Below, in pieces: positions 46,654 through 54,654 of a DNA stretch of 64,000 nt. Position 1 is the first letter of the stretch, and each line of letters begins with the position of its first letter. The translations under genes were made by a program, and so were the position numbers. Origin of the DNA: Pseudomonas sp. R37(2017) (lineage in GTDB: Bacteria; Pseudomonadota; Gammaproteobacteria; Pseudomonadales; Pseudomonadaceae); NCBI RefSeq assembly GCF_002113375.1, contig NZ_NEHO01000012.1, positions 62,001-126,000 of the forward strand. The letters are read 5' to 3'. Under the pieces are notes generated by a model that had not been told where the DNA came from, made no database searches, and saw only the letters and a program-made list of their open reading frames with translations.

Positions 46654-46680
46654 GTTGGGGGGATTCTGGTGAGCTGTGTG
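46618..46680. repeat. Direct repeat, left copy (cassette boundary)
   Basis: AAGCCCCGCCCTTCGAGAGA and onward through GATTCTGGTGAGCTGTGTG at 46680. The same 50 bases recur at 47978-48027, missing only 13 bp of the terminator arm. The two copies bracket the 46841-47915 genes. Confidence 0.85.
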
Positions 46681-46840
46681 GCCGCCATCGCGAGCAGGCT
46701 CGCTTACGATAGGGCGACCTGACCGGCAATAGTGCCTACGGATTTGCCTGAACTTTCCCACGAGTTTTTCAGGTTGAGGGTCGGAAGTTGCCTATCTAGC
46801 CTCGGGATGCCGTTATTACAAGCATCCCAGAGGATTTACG

Positions 46841-47479
46841 ATGGAACTGCCAGAGGTAATCACCCCGCGTGTTAATACGAATACAGCGTTGGGGCAGGCT
46901 TTGATTTCGATGTTCAAATCTGTCGAAGCGGAACTGGAGCTTGAGAACGCAGGACCAGGGGCGGTCAAAATTATCCTGTTCGGTGGCTGCGCTGTTCACC
47001 TTTATACCCATCATCGCGTTTCCACCGACGTCGATGCCGAGATTTATGAGGCTCATGTTCCCGAAGGTTTACACCTGCAAACCATGCTCGCAGAGATACC
47101 TGAGCAGTTTGTTGATGAGCGATCCGGTCGCTTGATGGAGCTGAACTACGACCTGCAATACAACACCAGTTTTGGCCCAATTCATGAGGACTATTGGGAG
47201 CGGAGCCTTCCTTTTACAGAGTTCCCGGTTGAGTCCCCGCTGCACGTTCATATCGCAGCACCTGTCGACATTGCCATCTCCAAGCTGGGCAGAGCGACCG
47301 ATCAGGACATTGGTGATATCAAGGCACTTCTCAGGGCTGGTTTCATCCTGACTACCGAGTTCCGTCGACTGGCATTGCAGGCGATTGATGTATATGTTGG
47401 CAACAAGGAGCTACCAATTTCCGTTCTCACTAATATTTTGCATGATTATCTGGAGAGCACAGATGACGAAGCCCCATAG
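46841..47479 (+). CDS. Nucleotidyltransferase-like protein (DUF6036/AbiEii type)
   Basis: 212 residues. The segment ILFGGCAVHLYTHHRVSTDVDAEI has the GG...T-D-x-D layout of the DNA polymerase beta-type nucleotidyltransferases seen in DUF6036 and AbiEii toxins. Later VHIAAPVDIAISKLGRATDQDIGDIKALL matches the typical 'K...RDxxDI' region of these proteins. Overlaps the next gene by 17 bp. May be the enzyme of a two-gene toxin-antitoxin or defence module; unproven. Lower GC than the neighbouring cyo genes. Confidence 0.7.
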   Translation: MELPEVITPRVNTNTALGQALISMFKSVEAELELENAGPGAVKIILFGGCAVHLYTHHRVSTDVDAEIYEAHVPEGLHLQTMLAEIPEQFVDERSGRLMELNYDLQYNTSFGPIHEDYWERSLPFTEFPVESPLHVHIAAPVDIAISKLGRATDQDIGDIKALLRAGFILTTEFRRLALQAIDVYVGNKELPISVLTNILHDYLESTDDEAP

Positions 47480-47915
47480 CGGCCACGTCCTCTCATCCGC
47501 CTTGGACACGCTGGTAAAAAGACCTTTGAATCAAGCGGATGACGCTGCTCTCGTGAGCGCCGCCAAAGCTGTCTGGTACTCGGACTCGAATCTTGAAAGC
47601 GAGGTAACCGCTTTTTTGAATCGTCACACTGACGAAGTGGAAGTTCGGCGCGCTGGCTATCTACTAGAACGACTCACGCGATTTACTTGCTTATCCGATC
47701 TCCGGGTGTCGGAAACTCTCAATGTCCTCGAGCTTTTTGCGCATTCGACTTCTGTGCAGGCCGTGACGCAGCAAACCGTCACGCCACTACGTCGACGCCG
47801 TGATGAGCTTGCTGTCTCTTGGGGGTTGAGTGAGGGCCTCGGCCTTAAAGCCCAAGCCCTCATGCCTTTTCAGACCCGGCATTACGAAGCTGAGCAGCGC
47901 GCCCTGTTTTCCTGA
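47463..47915 (+). CDS. Unknown partner protein of the nucleotidyltransferase gene
   Basis: 150 residues, helical and charged, no domain recognised (LNQADDAALVSAAKAVWYSD, EVEVRRAGYLLERLTRFTCL). Translationally coupled to the upstream gene by a 17-bp overlap. From the arrangement it may neutralise or assist the nucleotidyltransferase. Low confidence on function. Confidence 0.55.
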   Translation: MTKPHSGHVLSSALDTLVKRPLNQADDAALVSAAKAVWYSDSNLESEVTAFLNRHTDEVEVRRAGYLLERLTRFTCLSDLRVSETLNVLELFAHSTSVQAVTQQTVTPLRRRRDELAVSWGLSEGLGLKAQALMPFQTRHYEAEQRALFS

Positions 47916-47977
47916 ATCCAGCTTGCAACAAACGGCTGTCTCGTTCGGCCCTGAAGTAACAACAATCGTCAGTTTGT

Positions 47978-48027
47978 AAGCCCCGCCCTTCGAGAGAAGG
48001 GTTGGGGGGATTCTGGTGAGCTGTGTG
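47978..48027. repeat. Direct repeat, right copy (cassette boundary)
   Basis: AAGCCCCGCCCTTCGAGAGA ... GATTCTGGTGAGCTGTGTG, identical to 46618-46680 apart from loss of AGCGGGGTTTTTT, so it no longer terminates. Confidence 0.85.
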
Positions 48028-48105
48028 CTCGCGATGGCAGCGCCGCGGAGTAGTTGCTTCATCGAAACTGCAGCCCATCTCAAAAAGCACTCTTGGTTTG
48101 CTTAG

Positions 48106-48126
48106 CTATAAGCAATTTGCCTATAG
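48106..48126 (+). promoter_or_regulatory. Inverted repeat at the HigA-like gene promoter
   Basis: CTATAAGCAATTTGCCTATAG, an imperfect palindrome (CTATA-x-GCAA...TTGC-x-TATAG) 28 bp before the ATG. A likely autoregulatory operator. Confidence 0.6.
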
Positions 48127-48153
48127 TTTCAAGTCGATACTAGGAGGTACCCC

Positions 48154-48468
48154 ATGAAAAAACGCGACCTGTTTGCAGAATTGATGCAGGGCGTTGATGA
48201 GATGGCGGCTCAACGCGAAGGCAAGATTACGTTGCGCAACACGGTTGTGGAGGACATTCCTGCACCAGAGGTGGGGGCGCAGGAAATCGTTGCTCTACGG
48301 GAAAAGCTTCACATGTCCCAAGCCGTTTTCGCCAAGCGAATTCGAACCAGTCCCAGCACGCTGAGAAACTGGGAGCAGGAAAAATCCAAACCCAATGCTC
48401 AGGCCGCCTTGTTGATCAGGTTGGTTGAGAAATTTCCGGATATGGTGGATCGACTGGCCGTCGTTTGA
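48154..48468 (+). CDS. HigA/NadS-type antitoxin-like HTH protein, no toxin partner
   Basis: 104 residues: MKKRDLFAELMQGVDEMAAQREGK followed by an Xre-type HTH (EIVALREKLHMSQAVFAKRIRTSPSTLRNWEQEKSKPN). Such proteins normally follow a RelE/HigB-type toxin gene. Here none is intact upstream, and downstream is a terminator. AGGAGG precedes the ATG. Probably an orphan repressor. Confidence 0.85.
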   Translation: MKKRDLFAELMQGVDEMAAQREGKITLRNTVVEDIPAPEVGAQEIVALREKLHMSQAVFAKRIRTSPSTLRNWEQEKSKPNAQAALLIRLVEKFPDMVDRLAVV

Positions 48469-48487
48469 TCAAGCAGCCAAACAACGG

Positions 48488-48524
48488 AAAAGCCCCGCGC
48501 TTCAAACGAAACGCGGGGCTTTTT
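48488..48524 (+). terminator. Bidirectional terminator
   Basis: Stem AAAAGCCCCGCG/CGCGGGGCTTTT. Serves the convergent HigA-like and DUF3077 genes. Confidence 0.88.
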
Positions 48525-48527
48525 CAT

Positions 48528-48806
48528 TCATGCGCGGTTGTTACACGGTGCATCGAGCACCTTAACCACGTCGTCGATGATTGCCTTGCTCATGTCCTGC
48601 AAAAAGTGCGACGCCCAGGCATGGCGGTCGGAGTCACGGACCATGGCAGCGTCTGAGGCGAGATGTTTTGCGAGGTGGAGCAGGTTGGAGGCGTGGTAGA
48701 GGGCTTCGGTTACCGGGACGCCGGCGTTGATACGGAACAGTGGTTCGTTGGCGTGGTAGGAAAAGGGGGTGAGGCCGATGGTTTTGAGGTCTTTGGGATT
48801 GGTCAT
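48528..48806 (-). CDS. DUF3077 family protein
   Basis: 92 residues (FRINAGVPVTEALYHASNLLHLAKHLA) of DUF3077, a small Pseudomonas family of unknown function. GAGGTGAAG precedes the ATG and overlaps the end of a 21-codon upstream ORF. Confidence 0.8.
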   Translation of the reverse strand: MTNPKDLKTIGLTPFSYHANEPLFRINAGVPVTEALYHASNLLHLAKHLASDAAMVRDSDRHAWASHFLQDMSKAIIDDVVKVLDAPCNNRA

Positions 48807-48812
48807 TGGGCT

Positions 48813-48878
48813 TCACCTCTTTTTGGGCTGGAGGTGGAGGGGCAGGGCTGGTGTAGCTGATGGATCAATAGCGTTCAT
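48813..48878 (-). CDS. Short leader ORF ahead of DUF3077
   Basis: 21 codons (MNAIDPSATPALPLHLQPKK-R) with a strong AGGAG 6 bp before the ATG. Its stop is 6 bp ahead of the DUF3077 start, and the end of the ORF supplies the downstream ribosome binding site. Likely a coupled leader; it could be a small protein in its own right. Confidence 0.45.
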   Translation of the reverse strand: MNAIDPSATPALPLHLQPKKR

Positions 48879-49185
48879 TCGTAACTCCTGCATAAGTGAA
48901 GCTGTCCCGTTCGTTCTCAGGCGAATGGGTGGCAGCTGTGTGCAGGCTGAGAAACCGGAGATGCAGGACCCGGCAGACACTAAGGTCTCCCACACACAGC
49001 CGCCATAACACGAAAATTCAGGCGTAAAAAACGCCAACAATCGTTGGGCGTAGCTGCGTGGCATCTTACCCGGGTTCTCAGGCCCGGTCGCTGAATTGGC
49101 AGCGACCGGGCGAAGTTAGCCGGCAAGGATGAGGTCGGCAATCGTAGCGATCTGCTGGCCGGGAGGCTCATTGGCTACCACAACC

Positions 49186-49294
49186 CCTGTGGGAGCGGGC
49201 TTGCTCGCGAAGGCGGTGTGTCAGGCAACTTTGATGCTGAATGTGACGGCCTCTTCGCGGGCAAGTCGAATCATCGCACCGCCGCTCCCACAGG
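49186..49294. repeat. REPIN (TGTGGGAGCGGGC class)
   Basis: Inverted pair CCTGTGGGAGCGGGC ... GCCGCTCCCACAGG. It marks the left edge of the biosynthetic cluster. The rest of the 48879-49309 gap shows no gene. Confidence 0.83.
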
Positions 49295-49309
49295 ATTGAG
49301 GGCAGTCAG

Positions 49310-50728
49310 TTACTTGAGTGGTGTATCAAGCAACCGGAAAAACCGCTCCCGCACCTGCAAGCTGTCGCTGTGCGCCACATTGAAGCGCAGGAACTGACTG
49401 GCATTCGCGGCTTTGCTCAGCAAGGTGCCCGGCGCCAATACCAGATTGTTCTCCAGCCCCTGGCGAGCCAGGTTCTCGGCATGCAGGCCCTCCGGCAACC
49501 GCGCCCAGATGAACACACCTTCGCCGGGCAACGAGGAAAGCGAACACCCAGCCTGCGCCAGCCAACCCGCCACGCGACTATTGGATTCATACAACCGATC
49601 CACGGTGCGCCGCGCATGCCTGGCGTAGCTGCCATCGTTGAGCATGGTGCAGGTGATCTGCTCCGCCAGTTCCGAGGTCACGCCGCCGCAGGCCATTTTC
49701 AGGGCAATCATGCGTGCTGCCAGTTGGGGTGACAGCACGGTGTAGCTGACGCGGCTGTTGGCGGTCAGGGTCTTGGAGAAGCCGGAGACATAACTCACAT
49801 TGTCCAGCCCACTGGCCGCCAGGCGCGGGGTGCGGCGTTGCTGGATGTCGCAGTACAGATCGTCTTCGACGATGTGGAAGCCATGGCGATGGCTCAGTTC
49901 CAGCAAGCGGTAGACCTGGGCCGGGGTGAACGAGTGGCCGGTGGGGTTATGCAGGGTGCTGTTGGTCATGTACAGCACGGGTTTGTGGGCGATCAGCAGT
50001 TGCTCGAATGCGTCGAGGTCCATGCCGTCGCAATCCCGGGCGATGGTGATGACTTTGGCCCCGTGCAGCGCCAGGTTGGTGTGCATATTGAAATAGCAGG
50101 GGTCGTCGAGCAGTACGGTGTCGCCGGGTTTGACCAGCAGGCGCATCAGCAGGTCGATGGCCTGCATGGTGTTGGCGGTGGTGATGATCTGGTCCACCGG
50201 CGCTTCGATGCCGAAGGTCGCCAGTTTGACCCGCAAGGCCTGGCGCAACGGCAAGTAACCGCCGGCCACGCCATACTCACCCATGCGCAATGACGTTGCA
50301 CGCAGGGTGCTGCGCACGGCTTTCTGCAATTCTTCGGCGGGAAGCCACGAGGTCGGCAAAAAACCGCAGCCAGGGCGCAGCGCGCCGTTGTCCAGCAGCA
50401 GGGCGCGACGAATCACGCTGAGGGTGTCCTGGGGTTGCAGGTCCGGGCCGGTGCCGCTTTTCAGCGCCGCCTCGGAGCGATGCACGTAATGCCCCGAGCC
50501 CTGGCGAGACACCACCAGCCCCTTGGCCCGCATGCGATCCAGTGCATCGACCACCGTGGATTTGCCCACGTTCATCAAGTCGGAGAGTTCGCGAATCGGC
50601 GGCAGCTTGGCGCCGTGGGGCAGGCCGCCCGTGCTGATGGCCTGGGTCAGTTGATCGACGATCTGCTGCACCAGCGGCACGCCGGGCTGGAATTCAATGG
50701 CGGCAATGACTGCACGTTGAACCTGCAT
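49310..50728 (-). CDS. MocR-type regulator (GntR HTH + aminotransferase domain), A
   Basis: 472 residues. GntR winged helix (ISTGGLPHGAKLPPIRELSDLMNVGKSTVVDALDRMRAKGLV) fused to a fold-type I aminotransferase-like domain; PLP lysine in YVSGFSKTLTANSR. MocR proteins sense PLP or an amino compound and activate a nearby gene. It diverges from the exporter gene at 50877 and a perfect 8-bp inverted repeat lies in between, so is the likely regulator of that operon. Confidence 0.92.
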   Translation of the reverse strand: MQVQRAVIAAIEFQPGVPLVQQIVDQLTQAISTGGLPHGAKLPPIRELSDLMNVGKSTVVDALDRMRAKGLVVSRQGSGHYVHRSEAALKSGTGPDLQPQDTLSVIRRALLLDNGALRPGCGFLPTSWLPAEELQKAVRSTLRATSLRMGEYGVAGGYLPLRQALRVKLATFGIEAPVDQIITTANTMQAIDLLMRLLVKPGDTVLLDDPCYFNMHTNLALHGAKVITIARDCDGMDLDAFEQLLIAHKPVLYMTNSTLHNPTGHSFTPAQVYRLLELSHRHGFHIVEDDLYCDIQQRRTPRLAASGLDNVSYVSGFSKTLTANSRVSYTVLSPQLAARMIALKMACGGVTSELAEQITCTMLNDGSYARHARRTVDRLYESNSRVAGWLAQAGCSLSSLPGEGVFIWARLPEGLHAENLARQGLENNLVLAPGTLLSKAANASQFLRFNVAHSDSLQVRERFFRLLDTPLK

Positions 50729-50750
50729 TTTACTGGTCTCTCCGGCAGTA

Positions 50751-50776
50751 AAGTTCGTTGGATTCTATACGAACTT
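50751..50776. promoter_or_regulatory. Probable MocR operator
   Basis: Perfect inverted repeat AAGTTCGT-N10-ACGAACTT, 22 bp upstream of the minus-strand regulator gene and 100 bp before the exporter gene. Confidence 0.65.
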
Positions 50777-50876
50777 GCCCTGATCAGAACAAGCCTCTCT
50801 CTCTACCATGCCCTTACAGACTTTTCTGATGGCCAACCCTGGAGGGGCGGCCATCGCGTGGTTCATGAGGTGTTGC

Positions 50877-51977
50877 ATGAGTGTCGAAACAACGGTCGCG
50901 GTGGCCAAACCTGTCATCAATTTGCGTTTGTTTACGATCCGAATGATCACCGCGGTCTCGCTGTTCGCGGTGCTGGGCAAGGCCAACGTCTGGCTCGACA
51001 CCGCCACCAACAGCATCCTGGCCCTTGGATACCGCGCCTTGTTGCTGTTGCTACCCCTGACTTTACTGGTGCTTGGCCGCCGCTCCCTGAGCGTCACGCT
51101 GCTGTGTGCCGGCCTTGGCCTGGTGTTGCTGGCGCTGACCAGCCATCAAGGCATGGTGATGTTTGCTGCCGCATTGTTTGCCTACGGCATTGCCATTGCC
51201 GGTTACCTGATCAAGAGCGAAGCGGCACAGACCAAAGAAGGCGCGGCCTACAACCGCGTGGCCATGAACATGGGCAGCCTGGTGGCCGGCTTGATCCTGC
51301 TGTCGCCACTGCTCACACCCACGATGTTTTTCCTCGGTGCGGCGGCGTTCGTATTGCTGTGCCTGCCGATCGCCCTTGGCGCGACCTTCACCACCGAACC
51401 GGTGGCAGCCCGCCCGACCAGTCAGGCCGGCAGCGACTGGGGCAGCAAACTGCCCTGGGTGATTGCCGGGATCATCATGGGCATCAAGCTGTTCGGGGTG
51501 TTCTCGATCCTGCCCCAGGCGATCCTGCTCAAGACCGGCGAATTGCCGGCCTGGTACGGCTTGATGCTGATCCTCAACAGCGCCGTGGTGGTCTTCGCCC
51601 AGGTGCCGGTGATGAAGCTGATCGAACGCACCGGTCGCTTCAAGGTGCTCGCGGTGATCGGGATCATCGTCGGCGGTTTCGCGGTGCTGTCGTCGCCGGC
51701 GGCGTTCCACGTCGAAACCCTGGCTGGCGCGCTGATCTGGGTCGCGCTGCTGTCGATCGCCGAATGTGCCTTCAGCTACCTCGATTATTTTTCGGTCAAG
51801 CAAAACAACATGTTCGTCAAGGAAGTGTCCCTGGGAGTAGGGGCCGGGCTGACCGTGTTGATCATGCGAGTGGTGCCGGCGCCGCACAACGCGCTGGTCC
51901 TCGCCGCCATCGGCGCGGGCGGGATCCTGGCCTGGTATTGGCTCAACCGTAAATCCAATGCGTCGTTGCATGACTGA
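50877..51977 (+). CDS. MFS-type transporter of the biosynthetic cluster
   Basis: 366 residues, about 11 hydrophobic helices. MFS-like features include DWGSKLPWVIAGIIMGIKLFGVFSILP at the start of the second half. GAGGTG lies 6 bp before the ATG at 50877. First gene of the operon, so likely exports the product and gives self-protection (inference). Confidence 0.8.
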   Translation: MSVETTVAVAKPVINLRLFTIRMITAVSLFAVLGKANVWLDTATNSILALGYRALLLLLPLTLLVLGRRSLSVTLLCAGLGLVLLALTSHQGMVMFAAALFAYGIAIAGYLIKSEAAQTKEGAAYNRVAMNMGSLVAGLILLSPLLTPTMFFLGAAAFVLLCLPIALGATFTTEPVAARPTSQAGSDWGSKLPWVIAGIIMGIKLFGVFSILPQAILLKTGELPAWYGLMLILNSAVVVFAQVPVMKLIERTGRFKVLAVIGIIVGGFAVLSSPAAFHVETLAGALIWVALLSIAECAFSYLDYFSVKQNNMFVKEVSLGVGAGLTVLIMRVVPAPHNALVLAAIGAGGILAWYWLNRKSNASLHD

Positions 51978-52020
51978 GTCATCGTCGTTGCGGATTTCAC
52001 TTTGCGGGTCGGGGGCAACA

Positions 52021-53301
52021 ATGAATACGACTTCATGCGTGGTAGTGGTCGGTTACAACGGCAATCGGGTTCACGACATCCAGAAACTGCGCGAGCTGTG
52101 CAAGTCGCTCTATAACGCCAGGCTTATCCTGCTGGTCGAGAAAGTTCAGCCCCATGACGATCAGGTGGCCGATCATGTCTGCAGCACTTCGCTGGCCGAG
52201 AAAGATGTGGCAGCGTCCCTTGAACTGATAGTCGGATGCCTGAAAGCCGACAGCTGGAAGCTGATCGGCGTGTTGCCATTCTCCGATCGGGGCGTGCTGC
52301 TGGGCGCTGCGCTGGCCAGTCACTTCGGCCTCCCAGGCATTACCCCGGGTGAAGCGCGGGCGGGCCTGGACAAGCAGATCTTTCGCCAGCTCGAAGCCGA
52401 GGCCGACAGCTCCCCTGAAGAATACCGGCCGGTGTTTTCCGCGCGGGTCGAGAGCCTTCCGGAACTGCGCCAGCGCATCGTCGAACTGGGCGGCAAGGGC
52501 TTCGTCAAACCGGCCTGCGAAGGTGCGAGCCGAGGCTGCCGCGTCATCCATCACCCTTCGGAATGCGATGACGCCTGGCTCGCCCTCAAGCCCTACCGCG
52601 CAGGTGGCATCGTCCTTGAAGAGCTGGTGCAGAACGCCCGCGAATACAGTTGGGACTGCGTGGCCGGCAGCACCTGGGTGACTGAAAAAACCACCACCGA
52701 AGGCGCCTTTCGCGCAGAGATCCAGCAAATCGTACCCGCACCGCTGCCGGCGGAGGCACAGGCGCGTCTGATGGCAGCCGGTCGGCATATGGCGGGTCTG
52801 GTGTCCCGGGACAATGGTGCCTGGCACAACGAAGTATTCCTGCGCAGCGACAACCTGACCAGCGCCGTGGAAACCAACATGCGCCCCGGTGGCATGCACA
52901 TCTGGGACCTGGCCAAACGCGCCTTCGTCGATTTCGATCCGTGGGCGCGCTGGGTGCGCTGGGCGGTGGAAGGCGAGATCGAACAGCATGCGCCAGTGGC
53001 CCGCGGTTACTGCGGTATTCGCCTGCTCAAGGCACCGGCCGGCGGCATCTTGCGCTCGACGCCTGACATCGCAGCCCTGGCCCGCGCACTGCGCATCGAT
53101 CTGGTGGAAGGCCAGTACGCCAAGCGTATCGGCGACTCGGTCAGTGCGCAGATCAAGGACAACTTCTCATTCATCGGTCACATCGTGCTGTTCAACGAGC
53201 ACTACGGGCATCTGAGCAACGACCTGTTGCGTCTGGCCGAGGTGATCGAGTCACGCATCGAGGTGACTAGCCTGGCACCGGCCGAGCGCGCCGTGTGTTG
53301 A
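52021..53301 (+). CDS. ATP-grasp ligase
   Basis: 426 residues. Pre-ATP-grasp part (VVVVGYNGNRVHDIQKLRELC), then the ATP-grasp fold: GKGFVKPACEGASRGCRVI (nucleotide-binding Lys and glycine-rich loop), VLEELVQNAREYSWD, and the Mg-binding segment AVETNMRPGGMHIWDLAK. Enzymes of this kind join amino acids or other carboxylates to amines. Start at 52021 has GGGGG upstream; an earlier ATG at 51970 overlaps the transporter gene. Confidence 0.88.
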   Translation: MNTTSCVVVVGYNGNRVHDIQKLRELCKSLYNARLILLVEKVQPHDDQVADHVCSTSLAEKDVAASLELIVGCLKADSWKLIGVLPFSDRGVLLGAALASHFGLPGITPGEARAGLDKQIFRQLEAEADSSPEEYRPVFSARVESLPELRQRIVELGGKGFVKPACEGASRGCRVIHHPSECDDAWLALKPYRAGGIVLEELVQNAREYSWDCVAGSTWVTEKTTTEGAFRAEIQQIVPAPLPAEAQARLMAAGRHMAGLVSRDNGAWHNEVFLRSDNLTSAVETNMRPGGMHIWDLAKRAFVDFDPWARWVRWAVEGEIEQHAPVARGYCGIRLLKAPAGGILRSTPDIAALARALRIDLVEGQYAKRIGDSVSAQIKDNFSFIGHIVLFNEHYGHLSNDLLRLAEVIESRIEVTSLAPAERAVC

Positions 53302-53349
53302 ACAGGCTGGCGCCAACGTTTTTGTATTTCTGATCAGGAGGTTCGATCA

Positions 53350-53844
53350 ATGACCCGACACATGACCTGCGATGAACGCTTCATCGCCCTGGCCAAGGAG
53401 TTTGGCTATGACATCTACGGCGAAAACACCGCAGGCGGACATTACGCGCCGCTGATCCGTCATCACGATGAGCTGTACATCAGCGGCCTGGTGCCGCGCA
53501 TGAATGGCAAGATCCATTACCCCGGCCGGGTAGGGCTGGACCTCAACATGGCCGATGCGCAAGCGGCCGCCAGCATCAGTGCGATGCGTGGGTTGGCGTT
53601 GATCGTCGATGCCGTTGGATCGTTGGACAAGATCAAGTCATTGATCCGGGTAACGGTCTATGTGAAGTCCACGGCGGATTTTGTCGATTTGAGCGAAGTG
53701 GCCAACGGCGCCTCGGATGTGTTCAGCCATGTGCTCGGCGATGCCGGTAAACATACGCGCACCACAGTAGGTGTTTATCAGCTACCCAAGAATGCCGCGA
53801 TAGAAGTGGACATGATTGCAGCCTTGCGTCCATCGGTGTTGTAA
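53350..53844 (+). CDS. RidA/YjgF-family protein
   Basis: 164 residues. Family Arg motif in KHTRTTVGVYQLPKNAAIEVD. RidA proteins hydrolyse reactive enamines/imines released by PLP enzymes. In a cluster with PLP enzymes it could remove such intermediates or act on one as a substrate. AGGAGG lies 8 bp before the ATG. Confidence 0.88.
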   Translation: MTRHMTCDERFIALAKEFGYDIYGENTAGGHYAPLIRHHDELYISGLVPRMNGKIHYPGRVGLDLNMADAQAAASISAMRGLALIVDAVGSLDKIKSLIRVTVYVKSTADFVDLSEVANGASDVFSHVLGDAGKHTRTTVGVYQLPKNAAIEVDMIAALRPSVL

Positions 53845-53927
53845 GTTGTTTCCCGACTTTACAGCGCTTTACTGTTAACTTAGGGTTTAGCGCTGAAGTA
53901 TGGGAAGAAAGAACAAGGGGCGTGCGA

Positions 53928-54413
53928 ATGGATAACTTTCAAGGGGCGTTTTTTTCATATAAGGATTTTCGGCAAAGCCTGCATCATCGACCGTTAAGTC
54001 CCAAGGTCTGGAAAGGCAATCAACTGGCGGGTATGCGTCAGACCCTTGAAGCCAGTGACGTTGATATTGTCGCGCTGGCTCACGAAAAAAGCATTGAGGG
54101 CTGTGAAGTGACACCTGGGATGGCGATCGCCATGCAATGGCTGAATCCCGGTGTGACGCTCAACGGCCATGCCCATTCCTGGTGGCACCTGTTTGTCATC
54201 CAGTGCGGCAGCGGCGTGATGACCCTCGGCGATGCCGACGGCGTCGACGTCAGCAGCGGCGACGTGCTGCTGGTGCCGGCCTGGACCCGGCATGGCTTCG
54301 TCAACACCAGCAAATACGAGGCCTTGGCGATGCTGAACATGAGCAACATGCCGCAAATGGCATTGCTGTCGAACTTCGCCGACAGCCATGGCCTGATCAC
54401 CACCCAGCTGTAA
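53928..54413 (+). CDS. Cupin-domain protein
   Basis: 161 residues. Cupin motif 1 region LNGHAHSWWHLFVIQCGSGVMTLGD, motif 2 region VSSGDVLLVPAWTRHGFVNTS with His ligands. May be a small isomerase, hydrolase or dioxygenase; no known subfamily recognised. ATG at 53928 has AAGGGG 8 bp upstream. Last gene before a terminator. Confidence 0.8.
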   Translation: MDNFQGAFFSYKDFRQSLHHRPLSPKVWKGNQLAGMRQTLEASDVDIVALAHEKSIEGCEVTPGMAIAMQWLNPGVTLNGHAHSWWHLFVIQCGSGVMTLGDADGVDVSSGDVLLVPAWTRHGFVNTSKYEALAMLNMSNMPQMALLSNFADSHGLITTQL

Positions 54414-54433
54414 TTCCCCACCGAATTTCCCCA

Positions 54434-54463
54434 GGGAGCCCACCTTCGTGAGCTCCCTTTTTT
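54434..54463 (+). terminator. Terminator after the cupin gene
   Basis: GGGAGC/GCTCCC stem with a 12-nt loop and T6. It splits the cluster into two transcripts. Confidence 0.82.
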
Positions 54464-54544
54464 GTTTTCAGACCTGCCCCAGGATCCCTTTTTTCAGCAG
54501 TTTCGCTGGAATTCCGGCTGCGTATCTGTCGGTGAAAAACAACT

Positions 54545-54587
54545 TTCTGTATCGATTGAAACGAACAAATTCTGTATCTATTCAATC
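54545..54587 (+). promoter_or_regulatory. Candidate operator for the second operon
   Basis: Direct repeats TTCTGTATC at 54545 and 54570 (25 bp apart) overlap an inverted repeat GATTGAA-N20-TTCAATC (54554-54587). AT-rich, 68 bp before the GST gene. This is the spacing seen in GntR/MocR sites. Confidence 0.5.
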
Positions 54588-54654
54588 TTCATTCAACTAA
54601 CTACGATCACTTCAAATGCACGTTAATCCCTGCGGTCGGTAAATGGAGTGTTCT

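Noticed and set aside
42711..46729. Long minus-strand frames opposite cyoB-cyoE
   Set aside because: His/Asp/Gln-rich shadow translations of membrane-protein genes.
48813..49064. 83-codon minus-strand frame upstream of DUF3077
   Set aside because: Only its last 21 codons have a good start signal; the rest looks like leader sequence.
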